Source of the DNA: Hymenobacter nivis | GTDB lineage: Bacteria; Bacteroidota; Bacteroidia; Cytophagales; Hymenobacteraceae | Length of the DNA: 64,000 bases | NCBI RefSeq assembly: GCF_003149515.1 | Contig: NZ_CP029145.1 | Location: forward strand, 2,170,001-2,234,000 | Direction: 5' to 3' | In this document: piece by piece, positions 1 through 8,966 of the stretch | How the letters are laid out: each line of letters opens with the position of its first letter | Numbering within the stretch: the first letter of the stretch is position 1 | The notes under the pieces: model-generated | Database searches by the model: none | Told to the model about the DNA's origin: nothing | What the model saw: the letters and a program-made list of their open reading frames with translations, nothing else | Made by a program: the position numbers and the translations under genes

Positions 1-495
1 GCCGGGCAATTGGGTCAGCGCGTGGGTCAGAAACTGGTGCTGGTCGGCGGCGGGCACGGCCAATTTTTCCAGACAGCGTACTATTGCCTCTTCCGGCTCA
101 TCCGGCAGGGCCGACAGCCAGTTCTGGTGCGCTACGTTGCCTTGGTGCAGTTGATTATCAAATAGCGCTAATCGTTTCCAGGCGCCATAAAAACCCAGGC
201 TTCGGTTGGGCATCAGCAGGGTGGCCTGCCCTTCGTCCAGAAAAGCGAGGCACCATTTGATGAGCTGCCGGTTGACGGCTTCGGCTTCGGGCCGGGTATC
301 GCAGCCCTGAAACAGCCTGGCGGCCTGGGCAACGGCTTCGTCGAAGGGCAGGTTTTCCAATCCCTGGAGCGGGTTGCAGGCAATAAACGTTTTCAGGGGC
401 CATACCGGCGAGAGAATCCGGGCCGCCTGCTCGACTTGTTCACGAATCAGGGTGGGGGTGCTGACCTGCGGGGGGGACTTAAACGGGGCTTCCAT
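1..495 (-). CDS. dabA: DabA-type inorganic carbon transporter subunit (DUF2309), partial
   Basis: The minus-strand frame opens with ATG at 495 and stays open to the window edge (165 codons), so only the N-terminus is present. The translation contains VWPLKTFIACNPLQGLENLP at about residues 31-50, which matches the conserved start of the DUF2309/DabA family. DabA is the cytoplasmic, carbonic-anhydrase-like subunit that works with a membrane proton channel to take up CO2 or bicarbonate. The zinc ligands of the family lie further downstream and cannot be checked. It starts about 30 bases after the dabB stop on the same strand, so the two are almost certainly one transcript. Confidence 0.85.
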   Translation of the reverse strand, partial: MEAPFKSPPQVSTPTLIREQVEQAARILSPVWPLKTFIACNPLQGLENLPFDEAVAQAARLFQGCDTRPEAEAVNRQLIKWCLAFLDEGQATLLMPNRSLGFYGAWKRLALFDNQLHQGNVAHQNWLSALPDEPEEAIVRCLEKLAVPAADQHQFLTHALTQLPG

Positions 496-525
496 TCGGG
501 GTGCGTACGGGGGAGGTATCGATGG

Positions 526-2055
526 TTAGTAGTGGTAGCTGTTTCGGGTGGGCGTGGTGGTGCGCGGATGGGGCTGGCTGCCGTTGAGCGCCCTAACATA
601 GAGCCTTTGCCAGACACGGGATGTTTGCCCGGTAACCGGCAGTTTCAGGGGGATAGGGAGCCAGGTGAGGGAAAATACCCCAAAAACGATTAGATGCAGG
701 GCCGTCAGCGGCTGGGGAGACCAGATAGCCAGGGGGGTGAGCAACGATTCGATCGTCCGCACGCTGAGACCATACAGCGCGCCCGCCAGTAGCGTCAACG
801 CAATGGCGGGAATAATCCGGCTGGTCAGCGAACCCGATTGCAGGACGGTGTAGGCTGTCTGGGTAGCCGCGATGAACGCAAAACCGGTTAGTAGCAGTGT
901 CGTATCAGCAACGGCAACAGCGAGGTGGCTCATGGTCGCAAAGCTGTAGGCACCAGCCAAGCCGCAACAGCCGGCCAGCAGCCAAACAGGCCAACCACCC
1001 GACTGGACCGGGGTCGGTTTCCGGTTTCCCTCCACCGCCGAGCCCGTATTGAGGAATAGAAACGCTTTGAACAGGCCATGCCAGCAAATGTGGGCGATGG
1101 CCGCCGGAAACAGGCCCAGGCCACACTGCATAAACATAAAACCCATCTGTCCAATCGTCGAGCAGGCCAGCATCCGTTTTATGTCGTTCTGAATCAGTTT
1201 CCAGGCCGTGCCGGTCACGGCGGTCAGGCCGCCCACGACCAGCAGCACTTGGAGCAATTCGGGCCGCGCCAGATAGAGTGGAGCAAAGCGGGCGAGCAGC
1301 AGGCCACCCCCGCTGACAAGTCCGGCGTGCATTAGGGCCGACACCGGCGTGGGTGAATTGAGGGAGCTGATGAGCCACCGCTGGAAGGGCCATTGGGCCG
1401 ACTGGGTCATGGCTCCGATAATAATGAGCAGCAGGGCCACCGTGACCGGCCACGACGAAGCGGCCGTCAACTCAATCTGCACCAGTTGGTGCAGGTATAC
1501 AGTACCGCTTACCTGCCACAGCAGGGCCACCGCCACCGATAAGCACAAAAAGCCGGCTACAAACGTCTTCATGGCTAACTTCCCTGACTCGACGGATGCT
1601 TTCCAAGTGCTCTTGTGAACAATCAGCCGCACCAGCAGCCCGTTACTCAGCCCCCAACCCACCAGCAGTAGCAACAGATGGTCGGCCGTAACCAGCAGCA
1701 GCGCACTGGCCGTCACCAACGAAAGATTAACATAGTAGCGGTGGTAGGCTCGGTCGCCAGCCATGTAGCGCAGCGAAAACTGATGGATAATGCCACTGAC
1801 CAGCAACACAAGCGTGGCCATCAGCCAGGCAAGCGCGTCGCCCTGAAACCCGGCTACGTTGACCCTGCCCGGATTCAGCGTGGTATCGATCAGGGCCAAC
1901 ACGGCCAGCAGTCCGCCCGACCAGACAGCGGCAGTAGTCAGCCGCGCACCCCGAATCGGCTCTGTTCTGAAAAATAACTCGTTTACAATGGCCCCCGCCA
2001 GCGGCAGGCCGATAATGAGGATGTAGGGAAGTATTGATAGAAAGAGAAAATGCAT
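526..2055 (-). CDS. dabB: DabB proton-conducting membrane subunit (NuoL-like)
   Basis: A 509-residue, very hydrophobic protein with the proton-conducting core of NuoL/MrpA-type antiporter subunits: PTPVSALMHAG at about 236-246, DIKRMLACSTIGQMGFM at about 291-307 and HGLFKAFLFLNTGS at about 326-339. At about 500 residues it is shorter than true NuoL (about 610) and agrees with DabB, the membrane partner of DUF2309 proteins. The immediately downstream dabA start supports a DAB carbon-uptake complex rather than respiratory complex I, of which no other subunit is nearby. The start at 2055 is the first ATG and is followed at once by a transmembrane segment. Confidence 0.85.
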   Translation of the reverse strand: MHFLFLSILPYILIIGLPLAGAIVNELFFRTEPIRGARLTTAAVWSGGLLAVLALIDTTLNPGRVNVAGFQGDALAWLMATLVLLVSGIIHQFSLRYMAGDRAYHRYYVNLSLVTASALLLVTADHLLLLLVGWGLSNGLLVRLIVHKSTWKASVESGKLAMKTFVAGFLCLSVAVALLWQVSGTVYLHQLVQIELTAASSWPVTVALLLIIIGAMTQSAQWPFQRWLISSLNSPTPVSALMHAGLVSGGGLLLARFAPLYLARPELLQVLLVVGGLTAVTGTAWKLIQNDIKRMLACSTIGQMGFMFMQCGLGLFPAAIAHICWHGLFKAFLFLNTGSAVEGNRKPTPVQSGGWPVWLLAGCCGLAGAYSFATMSHLAVAVADTTLLLTGFAFIAATQTAYTVLQSGSLTSRIIPAIALTLLAGALYGLSVRTIESLLTPLAIWSPQPLTALHLIVFGVFSLTWLPIPLKLPVTGQTSRVWQRLYVRALNGSQPHPRTTTPTRNSYHY

Positions 2056-2245
2056 ATAGGCACTGATGAGGTATGTTTTTGGGCTGATTGCCGAAAAACG
2101 TGGCGCAAAAGTGCAGGCAAATAAGTATTAATGAAAATTTATATAGTTTATGGTTAACATAAATAATTTTTATGAAGTACAGCTCTCACCAACTACGGCC
2201 CTGGTTAAAAGTTTGGGTCGTGTGTTAGGGGTGTAGATAGTTAAA

Positions 2246-3310
2246 TAGGACTTACGCACTCGGCTACGCAAGTGCTTGAATGAGCGGTTTTTGGAGCAAG
2301 TGCCGCAGGTAGGGTGCCCATTGCTGTTGGTGTGCTTGGTAAATACTTTGCCCCATCCGGCGGGCGTGTTGGTGGAGCGACACCCACGCCAAATAGCAAC
2401 AAGTCAAATGGTTGCGCTGTACCGTGGCCTTGCGGCACTGGCATTTCTCCGATCCGGTCAGTTGCTTGAAGCTGCGGTGAAACTTCTCTATCTGTCAGCG
2501 TAGCTGCACGGCCTCAATGACTATTTCACGGGTCAGGTACGCGGCCAAGTGGTTGGTCATGACCCATTCCATGTCGCCGTTTGTGGCCACTAGCTTGAAG
2601 CGCTTTACCCCAAAGGGCACTTCTTTTAGGCGTACTTCCACGCCCTGGCTCCACCCGTGGGGCGGCGGTTCGCGCGTATCAAGGCCTTGGTAGCCACTTT
2701 CCTTGGCCCGGCTCACCAACCGGTTGCTTTTCAGGGTTGTGAAAAATGTCCAACCCGCGCGGTGGATGCGCTTCAAATTCGTGCTGCCCGCGTACCAGGA
2801 ATCGAATAAAATCGTGCGGGCCAGCAGCTTGTCTTCGGCCACTACCTGGTCAAATATGGCTAGGAAATGGTCGTTTTTCGTCTGTCCGTCGGCATCGGGC
2901 GCGTATACGCAGTAGTCCAGGGGCAGAAAATCACCGGCCTCGCCGCTGCTGTGCACGAGGTTGACCAGCCCGATGCCCGTGACCATGCCGTGCGCGTTGC
3001 CCGCGTACTGGCGCTTGGCCACGGCGATGAAGCGGCCATAACGCTTGTCTTGCACGCTGTCGTCCACGAGCAAAAAGGCCGCGGGGGAGTCGCGGAGCAA
3101 GGGCAGAACCAGCTCGCGCAACTAGTTGACCGGTAGCTTGCTCGTACGCAAAAACCGATTCACCTGGTCGTGGCTCACGTCGGGCAAATGGGCCGTCAGA
3201 TGCGTACAGGTGTAGTTCGTAGGCGTACTGAGCAGGTACTCGATGTAAGTGGTTTGAGTGAGCATAAGCGTACGTTTTTGCCTAAATTACCTCAAAGTGC
3301 GTAAGTCCTA
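2246..3310. mobile_element. IS701-like insertion sequence, copy 1
   Basis: About 1,065 bp bounded by inverted ends TAGGACTTACGCACT (from 2246) and AGTGCGTAAGTCCTA (to 3310). The flanks TTAAA at 2241-2245 and TTAAA at 3311-3315 form a 5-bp target duplication. The element carries a broken transposase on the minus strand. Its ends match those of the second copy at 5962-7011, but the encoded proteins are clearly divergent, so these are two related elements rather than a recent duplication. Confidence 0.85.
2264..3265 (-). pseudogene. IS701-like DDE transposase, two in-frame stops
   Basis: Reading from ATG at 3265 gives a transposase related to the intact one at 6001-7005 (shared LSHDN/VSHDQ, LVDDSVQDK, QYAGNAHGMVTGIGLV and LFDSWYAG motifs). 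The frame is broken by TAG at 3122-3124 (codon 48) and by TGA at 2495-2497. The TGA sits where the family has the Trp of W(T)IEQFHRELKQLTG; here the following residues are QIEKFHRSFKQLTG. The rest is collinear to TAG at 2264-2266. Two nonsense mutations make an active product unlikely. Confidence 0.8.
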
Positions 3311-4021
3311 TTAAAAGAAGAAATGGAAGATGAATAAGGTAATCAGGCCGTCGTGAAAGAATTGTTTTTTAGAGAAGCAATTCTTCCGGCGCGTCAGTCG
3401 TTTGAGACGGGTGCGCAAGGGCAAGTGCTTGCGTTCCAGCCGTTGCCTGGGGGCCTTGCCTGTTTGGCGCTGCTCGGCGGGCAAACAGGCAAGGCCCCCA
3501 GGCATCGGTAAACCAGGTTTCCACGGCCCAGCCGGCCGCTGCCAGCACGGCCAATAACCGCCGAAACGTGGCGTGGGTACGCCGCCCAAACACAAACGCC
3601 ACGACTTGCCCTCTCGCCGCATCTTCTACCCACCAGAGCCAGCGCTGCTGCTTTTTGTCGCGTACAACCGACCACCTCTCGTCGGCATACTGCCCCAAGT
3701 TAGCTCCCGGCTCCGGCGCGTAAGTGGGATGGCACGGGGGGCAGTGCCTTCCGGCTTCAATCTTTTTTTTAGCTCGCCCATCCCGGTTTGAGGACGGATG
3801 CCCAACACCCTGGCTGTATCCCGTATCCCGCTGCCATTCCGGGCCATGTCCATGATTTTAGCCCGCACGCCCACCGCATGCACTTTATGGCGGTAGCGTA
3901 GTTGAAAGGTGCGGCGGCAGGCCGTGCAGCGGTAGCGCTGGGTGCCATCGGTGGCTTTGCCGTGCCGATAGACGGCATCCGGTTGCTGACAGGACGGGCA
4001 GAGAACGGGTTCTAAAACCAT
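3311..4021 (-). pseudogene. IS1-family transposase (InsA/InsB) remnant with frameshifts
   Basis: The ATG at 4021 starts an InsA-like zinc-finger protein (CPSCQQPDAVYRHGKATDG, then RYRCTACRRTFQLRY). Another frame carries the InsB core (RWLWWVEDAARGQVVAFVFG, then WFTDAWG), and a third carries the InsB tail (LERKHLPLRTRLKRLTR). InsA to InsB is normally joined by one programmed frameshift, but the second break inside InsB is not expected, so the element is probably dead. It abuts the IS701-like element at 3311. I could not identify its terminal repeats. Confidence 0.65.
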
Positions 4022-4597
4022 CCCAAAAGATATGCCCTCTCTACATACTCAACACACGACCGCCTAGCGTAACATCCAGGTGCCAGTGGAACTTGTTTTC
4101 GATGGCCCAGTGGTAGCGTATGGCGGCTGTGGCCTGGGCGGGCTTAAGGGTGGCGCGGCTGCTCGGGTAATAGCGCACAGCCTGCGGCTGGGGCGGTTCG
4201 TCTGCGGAATAGCGGGTGGTTTCGACCCGGTCCAGGGCGGCCAGCCCCGGCCAGCGGCTTTGCTCATCGACCCAGCGTAAGTCGGTTTGCACGCCGACGT
4301 GCGTGCAGAGCGGGGTGTTGTGGGAGGCCAGACTCCAGGATTCGAGCGTCTGCCGGGCGGACACCTGGGCCAGGGCGCGTTCGGCTGCGGCCAACAGTGT
4401 AGCCTGATTGCCCTGGAGGGCCAGCCGGTGATCGCCGCCTTGGTGGCTGATTTGGGCCGCAATGACCGGCTGACACCTGAGCGCATCGAAACTGACGAGG
4501 CAGCCGCGCACGTAGAGCAGGGTCGGCACATCGGGGCTGGCGGGCCCGTTTCTGTCCTTTGCCCGCCGTGGCTACCTGGGCCAGGCTCAAGCCCTAG

Positions 4598-5559
4598 GTG
4601 TATGGTCCCGGTGTATGGGGAAGGGGTTTTTTGGTTGGGTCGCGATGAAAGATAGTAGGATTTTTTCGCCATTCCGCACAGATAAATTCGTGCGGGGTCA
4701 GGCCCTTCAAGCGCTTGAGCCGCTTGGCGTAGTTGTAAGCCAGCAAAAAGGCTTGTAAGTGACTGGCCAACTGCGCGCTCGTCTCGTAGTGAAACTGCTT
4801 AATCGTGGCTTCCTTCACCGTCCGGTTCATCCGCTCCACCTGCCCATTGGTCCAGGGGTGAGCGGGCTTGGTAAAGCGCTGCTCGATGCCCCACTCGTCG
4901 CAGAGCTGGCCGAACGGATGGCGACCAACTTTCGTATGATGCGGCAAGTTTCAGAATTGAATACCGTTGTCTGTCAATAGCTTATGCACCTTGTAGGGAA
5001 TCTGCGGCAAGACCCGGCGCAAAAAGTCCGTGGCGATGGCCTGCGTGGCCTGTGGCTGTAACTCAGCGAAGGCCAGCTTGCTGGTGCGGTCAATGGCCAC
5101 AAACAAATACTGCTTGCCTTCTTCCGTCTGGACTTCGGCAAAATCCACGTGCAGGTAGCCCAGCTCGTAGGCCTTAAACAGCGCCTTACCCGCCCCAGCT
5201 GCCGGCTCGTCGGCCGGGGGTAAGCGGCTGATGCCGTGGCGTTGGAAGCAGCGGTGCAGGGCCGAGCGGCTCAGGTGCGGAAGCGTCTCCTGCAAGGCAT
5301 AGAGGCAGTCATCGAGTGGCAGCAGCGTGTGCTGGCGGAAGAGCACGATAGCCGCCTCTTCCACGGGAGTGAGCACGGTGGAGGCCGGTTTGGGGCCGCG
5401 CACAGCCTCTTCCGTACTGGTACGCCGCCGCCACTTGCGCACGGTGCCCTGGGTCAAGCCCAGGCGCTTGGCTAGCGTTTGTACGCCTTCTGTACTTTGC
5501 TGGATAAGGCGCCGAGTTGCCGGCGTTGTGGTGGCGCAGCCGTGTGGTACTTTTCCCAT
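4598..5559 (-). pseudogene. IS481-family transposase with one internal stop
   Basis: From ATG at 5559: an N-terminal helix-turn-helix (LAKRLGLTQGTVRKWRRR), then the rve integrase core with DFAEV, the KLLTDNG block and NGQVERMNR. TGA at 4951-4953 interrupts the frame just after TDNGIQF, where copy 2 reads SQFRYLPHQTK. Translation then continues in the same frame to the C-terminal ECAEWRKNP-like block. A single nonsense codon therefore inactivates an otherwise complete transposase. Confidence 0.8.
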
Positions 5560-5616
5560 AGAGTTGCCTGAAAGCTACGACAAAAGTCCCCTTTCCCATC
5601 CCCTGGGACTATACAC
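4598..5616. mobile_element. IS481-family insertion sequence, copy 1
   Basis: The ends GTGTATGGTCCC (4598) and GGGACTATACAC (to 5616) are inverted repeats. CTAG at 4594-4597 and CTAG at 5617-5620 form a 4-bp target duplication. The element sits inside the ISAs1 remnant, so it arrived later. Confidence 0.8.
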
Positions 5617-5961
5617 CTAGCCAGTTGCGCCACGGTCGGGACCAGGTGCAAGGCCCGCGGGCCGGCGCCGCGCAGTGTTTTGCCATCGATGCAGACCTGA
5701 CCGATTTGGTCGGCTGGTAGCAACTGCCGCGTCCAAGCCTTGAAAGACCCGTCGAAAGGTATCGTCGGACGGAATGCCGTTGTCCAGGCAGCGGTAGCGC
5801 CGGAAGACGGCCTCTTTCTACTGGCCAAACTAGGCGATTTCCTCAAAATCATCGGCCCCACTCATCACGGCTATGATGCTGATAACAAGTATGTTTAGTA
5901 ATTTATGGCGAAAGTTTTGGTAGTGGTCTATTGAAGAGTGAGGTTATAATTATCAATTACA

Positions 5962-7011
5962 TAGGACTTACGCAAAAAGTGTAACTTGAAAGGAAAAGCC
6001 ATGAAAGTGACGGCACAACTGTACGGGCAGTTTTTGGTGAGCAGCCAGGTCAACTACACGGGGACGTATCTGGCCGAGCATCTGGAGGGCCTCTCGCACG
6101 ACAACGTGCGCTATTTTCTCAAAACCCGGCGTTTCACCCCCCGCCAGCTCTGGCAGCAAGTACGCCCACAGGTGATGCTCAGCGCGCGGGGCTACGTCCT
6201 GTTTGACGACACGGTGCTCGACAAGCACCACAGCCGGCGCATCGAACTCGTACGCCGCCAGTACAGCGGCAACGCCCACGGCGTGATTGCCGGCATCGGC
6301 CTGGTGACGTGTGTGTACGTCAACCCCGAAACCGACCAGTTCTGGCTCATTGACTACCGCCTTTTCGCCCCCGACACCGACGGCAAGACCAAGCTCGACC
6401 ATGTGGCCGACATGCTCGGGCAATTGGCCCCGCGCAGTATCCCATACCGCACGGTGCTCATGGATAGCTGGTACGCCACCACGGCCCTGTTCAAGTGGCT
6501 GCTGGACGAAGGCAAAACATTTTACTGCCCGCTGAAAAGCAACCGGCTCGTCGATGATTCCGGCGGCCAGCAGCCCTACCAGCCCGTGGCCTGCCTGTGC
6601 TGGTCGGCCGCCGAAGTAGAAGCTGGCAAAATCCTGAAAGTGAAGGGCATGCCCAAAGATTGCAAACTGAAACTCTTCCGCGTACTGGTGTCCACCCACC
6701 GGACGGACTACCTCCTCACCAACGAGGTTGAGCCCTTGCACACGGCCGCTGCCGAACACGAAAGCAGCGTCCGCTGGACGATTGAGCAGTTTCACCGCGA
6801 ACTCAAGCAACTCACCGGCGTGCAGGCCTGCCAGTGCCGGCTGGCCCGCAGTCAGCGCAATCATATTGCCCTGGCCGTGCGCGCTTGGACCTGCCTTAAA
6901 CAAGCCGCCTACCAAACCAAACAAACCGTCTATCAGCTCAAACAAGGCTTTTTGGATGAGTATATGCGACATGAATTACGCCAGCCTTCGCTCGCGTTTG
7001 CGTAAGTCCTA
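5962..7011. mobile_element. IS701-like insertion sequence, copy 2 (apparently intact)
   Basis: Inverted ends TAGGACTTACGC (5962) and GCGTAAGTCCTA (to 7011) enclose one uninterrupted transposase. I could not find a clear target duplication, in keeping with a deletion or rearrangement at one edge inside the IS1 remnant. Confidence 0.75.
6001..7005 (+). CDS. IS701-like DDE transposase
   Basis: A 334-residue transposase of the IS4/IS701 superfamily (DDE_5-type endonuclease). Visible motifs are LSHDNVRYFL at about 31-40, the first acidic block FDDTVLDK at 68-75, YSGNAHGVIAGIGLV at about 88-102, the second acidic block LMDSWYATT at about 153-161 and WTIEQFHRELKQLTG near the C-terminus, which supplies the Glu. 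ATG at 6001 is preceded by AAAGGAAAAG, an unusually good ribosome site for this genome. An upstream in-frame TTG at 5986 is less likely. Assignment to IS701 rather than another IS4-like family is from memory of related sequences. Confidence 0.8.
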   Translation: MKVTAQLYGQFLVSSQVNYTGTYLAEHLEGLSHDNVRYFLKTRRFTPRQLWQQVRPQVMLSARGYVLFDDTVLDKHHSRRIELVRRQYSGNAHGVIAGIGLVTCVYVNPETDQFWLIDYRLFAPDTDGKTKLDHVADMLGQLAPRSIPYRTVLMDSWYATTALFKWLLDEGKTFYCPLKSNRLVDDSGGQQPYQPVACLCWSAAEVEAGKILKVKGMPKDCKLKLFRVLVSTHRTDYLLTNEVEPLHTAAAEHESSVRWTIEQFHRELKQLTGVQACQCRLARSQRNHIALAVRAWTCLKQAAYQTKQTVYQLKQGFLDEYMRHELRQPSLAFA

Positions 7012-7254
7012 TATTAGCCTGGCGATGGTCATCCGCGCCACGCCGGTGGCGCGCACGATGCTACGCTGGGAATTCCGTTCGGTGAGCAAGGCTTCGACCT
7101 GGGCGTACTGCGCCGCTTTGGCGAGCGCCGCCGGCACAAACCGCGCTTGGTACCCGCACGCTTTGCACTGGTATTTGGGCTGGCCGCCCTGCGTGCCGTT
7201 GCGGCGGATGTGTTCGCTGCCGTAGCGGGCACACAAATGTTGCGTATAAACCAT
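7009..7254 (-). pseudogene. IS1-family InsA fragment
   Basis: 81 residues starting at ATG 7254 with a Cys4 zinc finger (CARYGSEHIRRNGTQGGQ, then YQCKACGYQ) and a short helix-turn-helix-like tail (SQRSIVRATGVARMTIARL). It ends at the IS701-like insertion, and no InsB partner remains on the other side. It is a cut-off remnant of the IS1-like element bounded by repeats near 5919 and 7293. Confidence 0.7.
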
Positions 7255-7450
7255 GCCCTAATTTACTGCTTCACTCTCCAATAGACCACCGCCAAAGTTT
7301 TTATTCTGCCGACGAAAGCCCGGTACGTCGGCTAAGCAGGTGGGTAGTGACATCAAACCAATGACGTGAGCCGCAAATTTACCCCGATGCACATAGTGCG
7401 GTTAGTCTGGGGGAAGGAGGGCAAATACGGCTAAATGGTCGGGGCAACCC

Positions 7451-7458
7451 TACCTTTG
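7451..7458 (+). promoter_or_regulatory. Bacteroidota -7 box of the B12 operon
   Basis: TACCTTTG matches the TAnnTTTG -7 element of the primary sigma factor in Bacteroidota. It lies about 16 bases before the hairpin that precedes the cobalamin riboswitch, so transcription should start near 7463 and run through the riboswitch. No convincing -33 box was seen. The second riboswitch has the same arrangement. Confidence 0.6.
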
Positions 7459-7474
7459 CGCCGTTGATTGGTGT

Positions 7475-7640
7475 GCATTCGCTTGCGAATGCCCTTAAAA
7501 GGGAATCCGGTGTAAATCCGGAGCAGTTCCCGCTGCTGTAAGTTCAGCCCCGCACCTGAGAATAGATGTCACTGTAGCGCCGGCTATGGGAAGGCCTCAG
7601 TTGTTGAACGAGCCAGAAGACCTGCCAGTCAGCATTACCT
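7475..7640 (+). promoter_or_regulatory. Cobalamin riboswitch 1
   Basis: Core features are GGGAATCCGGTG at 7501, then the B12 box with CCGCTGCTGTAA at about 7529-7541, and GAAGACCTGCC at about 7616-7625. A perfect hairpin GCATTCGCTTGCGAATGC precedes the core at 7475-7492. The element lies in the leader of the cob operon, whose first gene starts about 130 bases further on. No intrinsic terminator is obvious between them, so control of translation or of RNA stability is as likely as attenuation. Repression of B12 synthesis by adenosylcobalamin is the family's known role. Confidence 0.93.
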
Positions 7641-7766
7641 CCACCTTGCTTTCGGGAGAAAAGCTGTGGGTTACCAGTTTAGTACCGCAGAGACTGCTGG
7701 TTGCTCGTTCCTTTTGCCCGGTGGCGGGCCAGCTTCCTAATCGGGCTGGCTTAGTTGCTACTGCTC

Positions 7767-8072
7767 ATGGCAAAAGACCTTTCCACCGTTCAGCGCATTG
7801 CCTTTATCTGCAATGGCGACTCTTGCCTGAAAAAAGGGGCGGCGGATACGACCACGCACATTCGGGCGGCCATTGTGCAGGCAGGGGCCAAGGGCCAGCT
7901 GCACACGGTCCGGACCCAGTGCACTGACCAGTGCCTGCACGGCCCGGTGGTCTTCATTCATCCCGAGGGCACTTGGTACCAGCACCTCACGGCCGACAAG
8001 GCAGCGGCGTTGGTAGCGGACCATCTACTGGCCGGGGAGCTACTGGCGGAATCGGTTTTGTATCAGGGTTGA
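7767..8072 (+). CDS. Thioredoxin-like [2Fe-2S] ferredoxin
   Basis: A 101-residue soluble protein with four cysteines in the C-x4-C ... C-x3-C spacing of thioredoxin-fold [2Fe-2S] ferredoxins: Cys15 and Cys20 in FICNGDSCLKKG, Cys52 and Cys56 in TQCTDQCLHGP. ATG 7767 is preferred over an upstream in-frame codon at 7755 because homology begins here. It is the first gene after the cobalamin riboswitch. Its fold and cysteine pattern recur in the N-terminal extension of CobN at 25020. The natural inference is an electron donor for a reductive B12 step (cobalt reduction or chelation), but the sequence does not identify the partner. Confidence 0.85.
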   Translation: MAKDLSTVQRIAFICNGDSCLKKGAADTTTHIRAAIVQAGAKGQLHTVRTQCTDQCLHGPVVFIHPEGTWYQHLTADKAAALVADHLLAGELLAESVLYQG

Positions 8073-8093
8073 CCAGCGACACGGCGCGCACTT

Positions 8094-8966
8094 ATGTCTT
8101 CTATTTCCCCCCTTCCCTTGCTTTCCCAATCAGCCCATCAGCCCATCAGCGTGCTGGGCGGCGGCTGGCTGGGCCTTCCCCTGGCCCAGTACCTGCAAGT
8201 GCATGGTTATGAGATGTGCGTTTCCCGCACCAGTGCCGCTGGCGTATCGGAAGTGAGCCGGTTGGGGTTGAACGCTTTTGCCATCGAGCTGGCAGCAGGA
8301 AACGCCTTGTCTGACAGCCCTTTCTGGCACGCGCCGACGCTCCTTATTACGGTGCCGCCCCAACCGGGCAAACCCAAGGACGAGCAGCTGGCGCAATTCG
8401 AGCGACTCATCGAGCGGGCGCGGGCCAGCGGGGTGCGGCAGGTACTGTACATCAGCTCCACTTCAGTTTACGGTGATAATGAGCAACTTGCTACCGAGGA
8501 TATTGCGCCGGCACCGACTAAGCCGGGCGGCATGGTGGTGTATCAACTCGAACAGCTACTCCAGCGGGAACCGGCGTTCCGCACCACGGTGCTGCGGTTT
8601 GGCGGGTTAATCGGCTACGACCGGCTGCCGGATAGTGCGGCGGCCATCGAGCGCCGCCGCCGGGCCATCGATACGCCCATGAATGTGATTCACCGCGACG
8701 ACTGCGTGCGCATCATCCACGAAATCGTACGCCAGCAGGCCTGGGGGGAGGTATTTAATGCCAGTGCCGACGCTCATCCCACGCGGCGGGCTTACTACGC
8801 CGCGGCGGCCCGAGCCCGGGACTTTACGCTGCCCGATATGGGACCCGTCCAGCCGCAACCCCACAAAGTAGTAAGCTCCGAGAAACTAAAAGCCCGGCTG
8901 AATTACCAGTTTCTATTTCCCAACCCGTTAGCCATTTTTGAGCAACCCGCGCGTGACATCCTCTAA
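8094..8966 (+). CDS. SDR-type NAD(P)-binding protein of the cob operon
   Basis: A 290-residue extended short-chain dehydrogenase/epimerase-like protein. The nucleotide-binding motif is SVLGGGWLGLPLAQ at about 19-32, and SSTSVYGDN at about 121-129 is the typical SDR strand with a Tyr. It resembles YeeZ-type proteins. No step of cobalamin synthesis is known to need it, yet it sits between the ferredoxin and cobA and overlaps cobA, so co-expression is clear. A reductase role is possible but is inference. Start ATG 8094 follows the ferredoxin stop by 21 bases. Confidence 0.7.
   Translation: MSSISPLPLLSQSAHQPISVLGGGWLGLPLAQYLQVHGYEMCVSRTSAAGVSEVSRLGLNAFAIELAAGNALSDSPFWHAPTLLITVPPQPGKPKDEQLAQFERLIERARASGVRQVLYISSTSVYGDNEQLATEDIAPAPTKPGGMVVYQLEQLLQREPAFRTTVLRFGGLIGYDRLPDSAAAIERRRRAIDTPMNVIHRDDCVRIIHEIVRQQAWGEVFNASADAHPTRRAYYAAAARARDFTLPDMGPVQPQPHKVVSSEKLKARLNYQFLFPNPLAIFEQPARDIL

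Larger units (their letters stand above)
4041..5880 (-). pseudogene. ISAs1-family transposase remnant, split by an IS481 element
   Basis: The 5' part lies at about 5617-5880: GIPSDDTFRRVFQGLD in one frame and QVCIDGKTLRGAGPRALHLV in another, preceded by two in-frame stops. The 3' part lies at 4041-4597: RGCLVSFDALRCQPVIAAQI, GNQATL, and RYHWAIENKFHWHLDVTLGG at the end. These are signature blocks of ISAs1-type transposases. The two parts are separated by the IS481 element at 4598-5616 and carry further frameshifts, so the gene is thoroughly decayed. The family's C-terminal tail is also missing. Confidence 0.7.
5911..7302. mobile_element. IS1-like element remnant enclosing an IS701-like element
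   Basis: GGTAGTGGTCTATTGAAGAG near 5919-5938 is mirrored by CTCTCCAATAGACCACCGCC near 7274-7293. These long terminal inverted repeats bound an InsA-like frame at 7009-7254. Between the left end and the inserted IS701-like element only about 50 bases remain, so the insB half is missing. The simplest reading is insertion of the IS701-like element together with deletion of the adjacent IS1 sequence. Confidence 0.6.

Noticed and set aside
5968..6972. Minus-strand open frame of 334 codons
   Set aside because: Exact shadow of the IS701-like transposase, which carries the DDE motifs on the plus strand.
7586..7927. Plus-strand frame across the first riboswitch
   Set aside because: Overlaps riboswitch core and the ferredoxin gene in a different frame; no homology.
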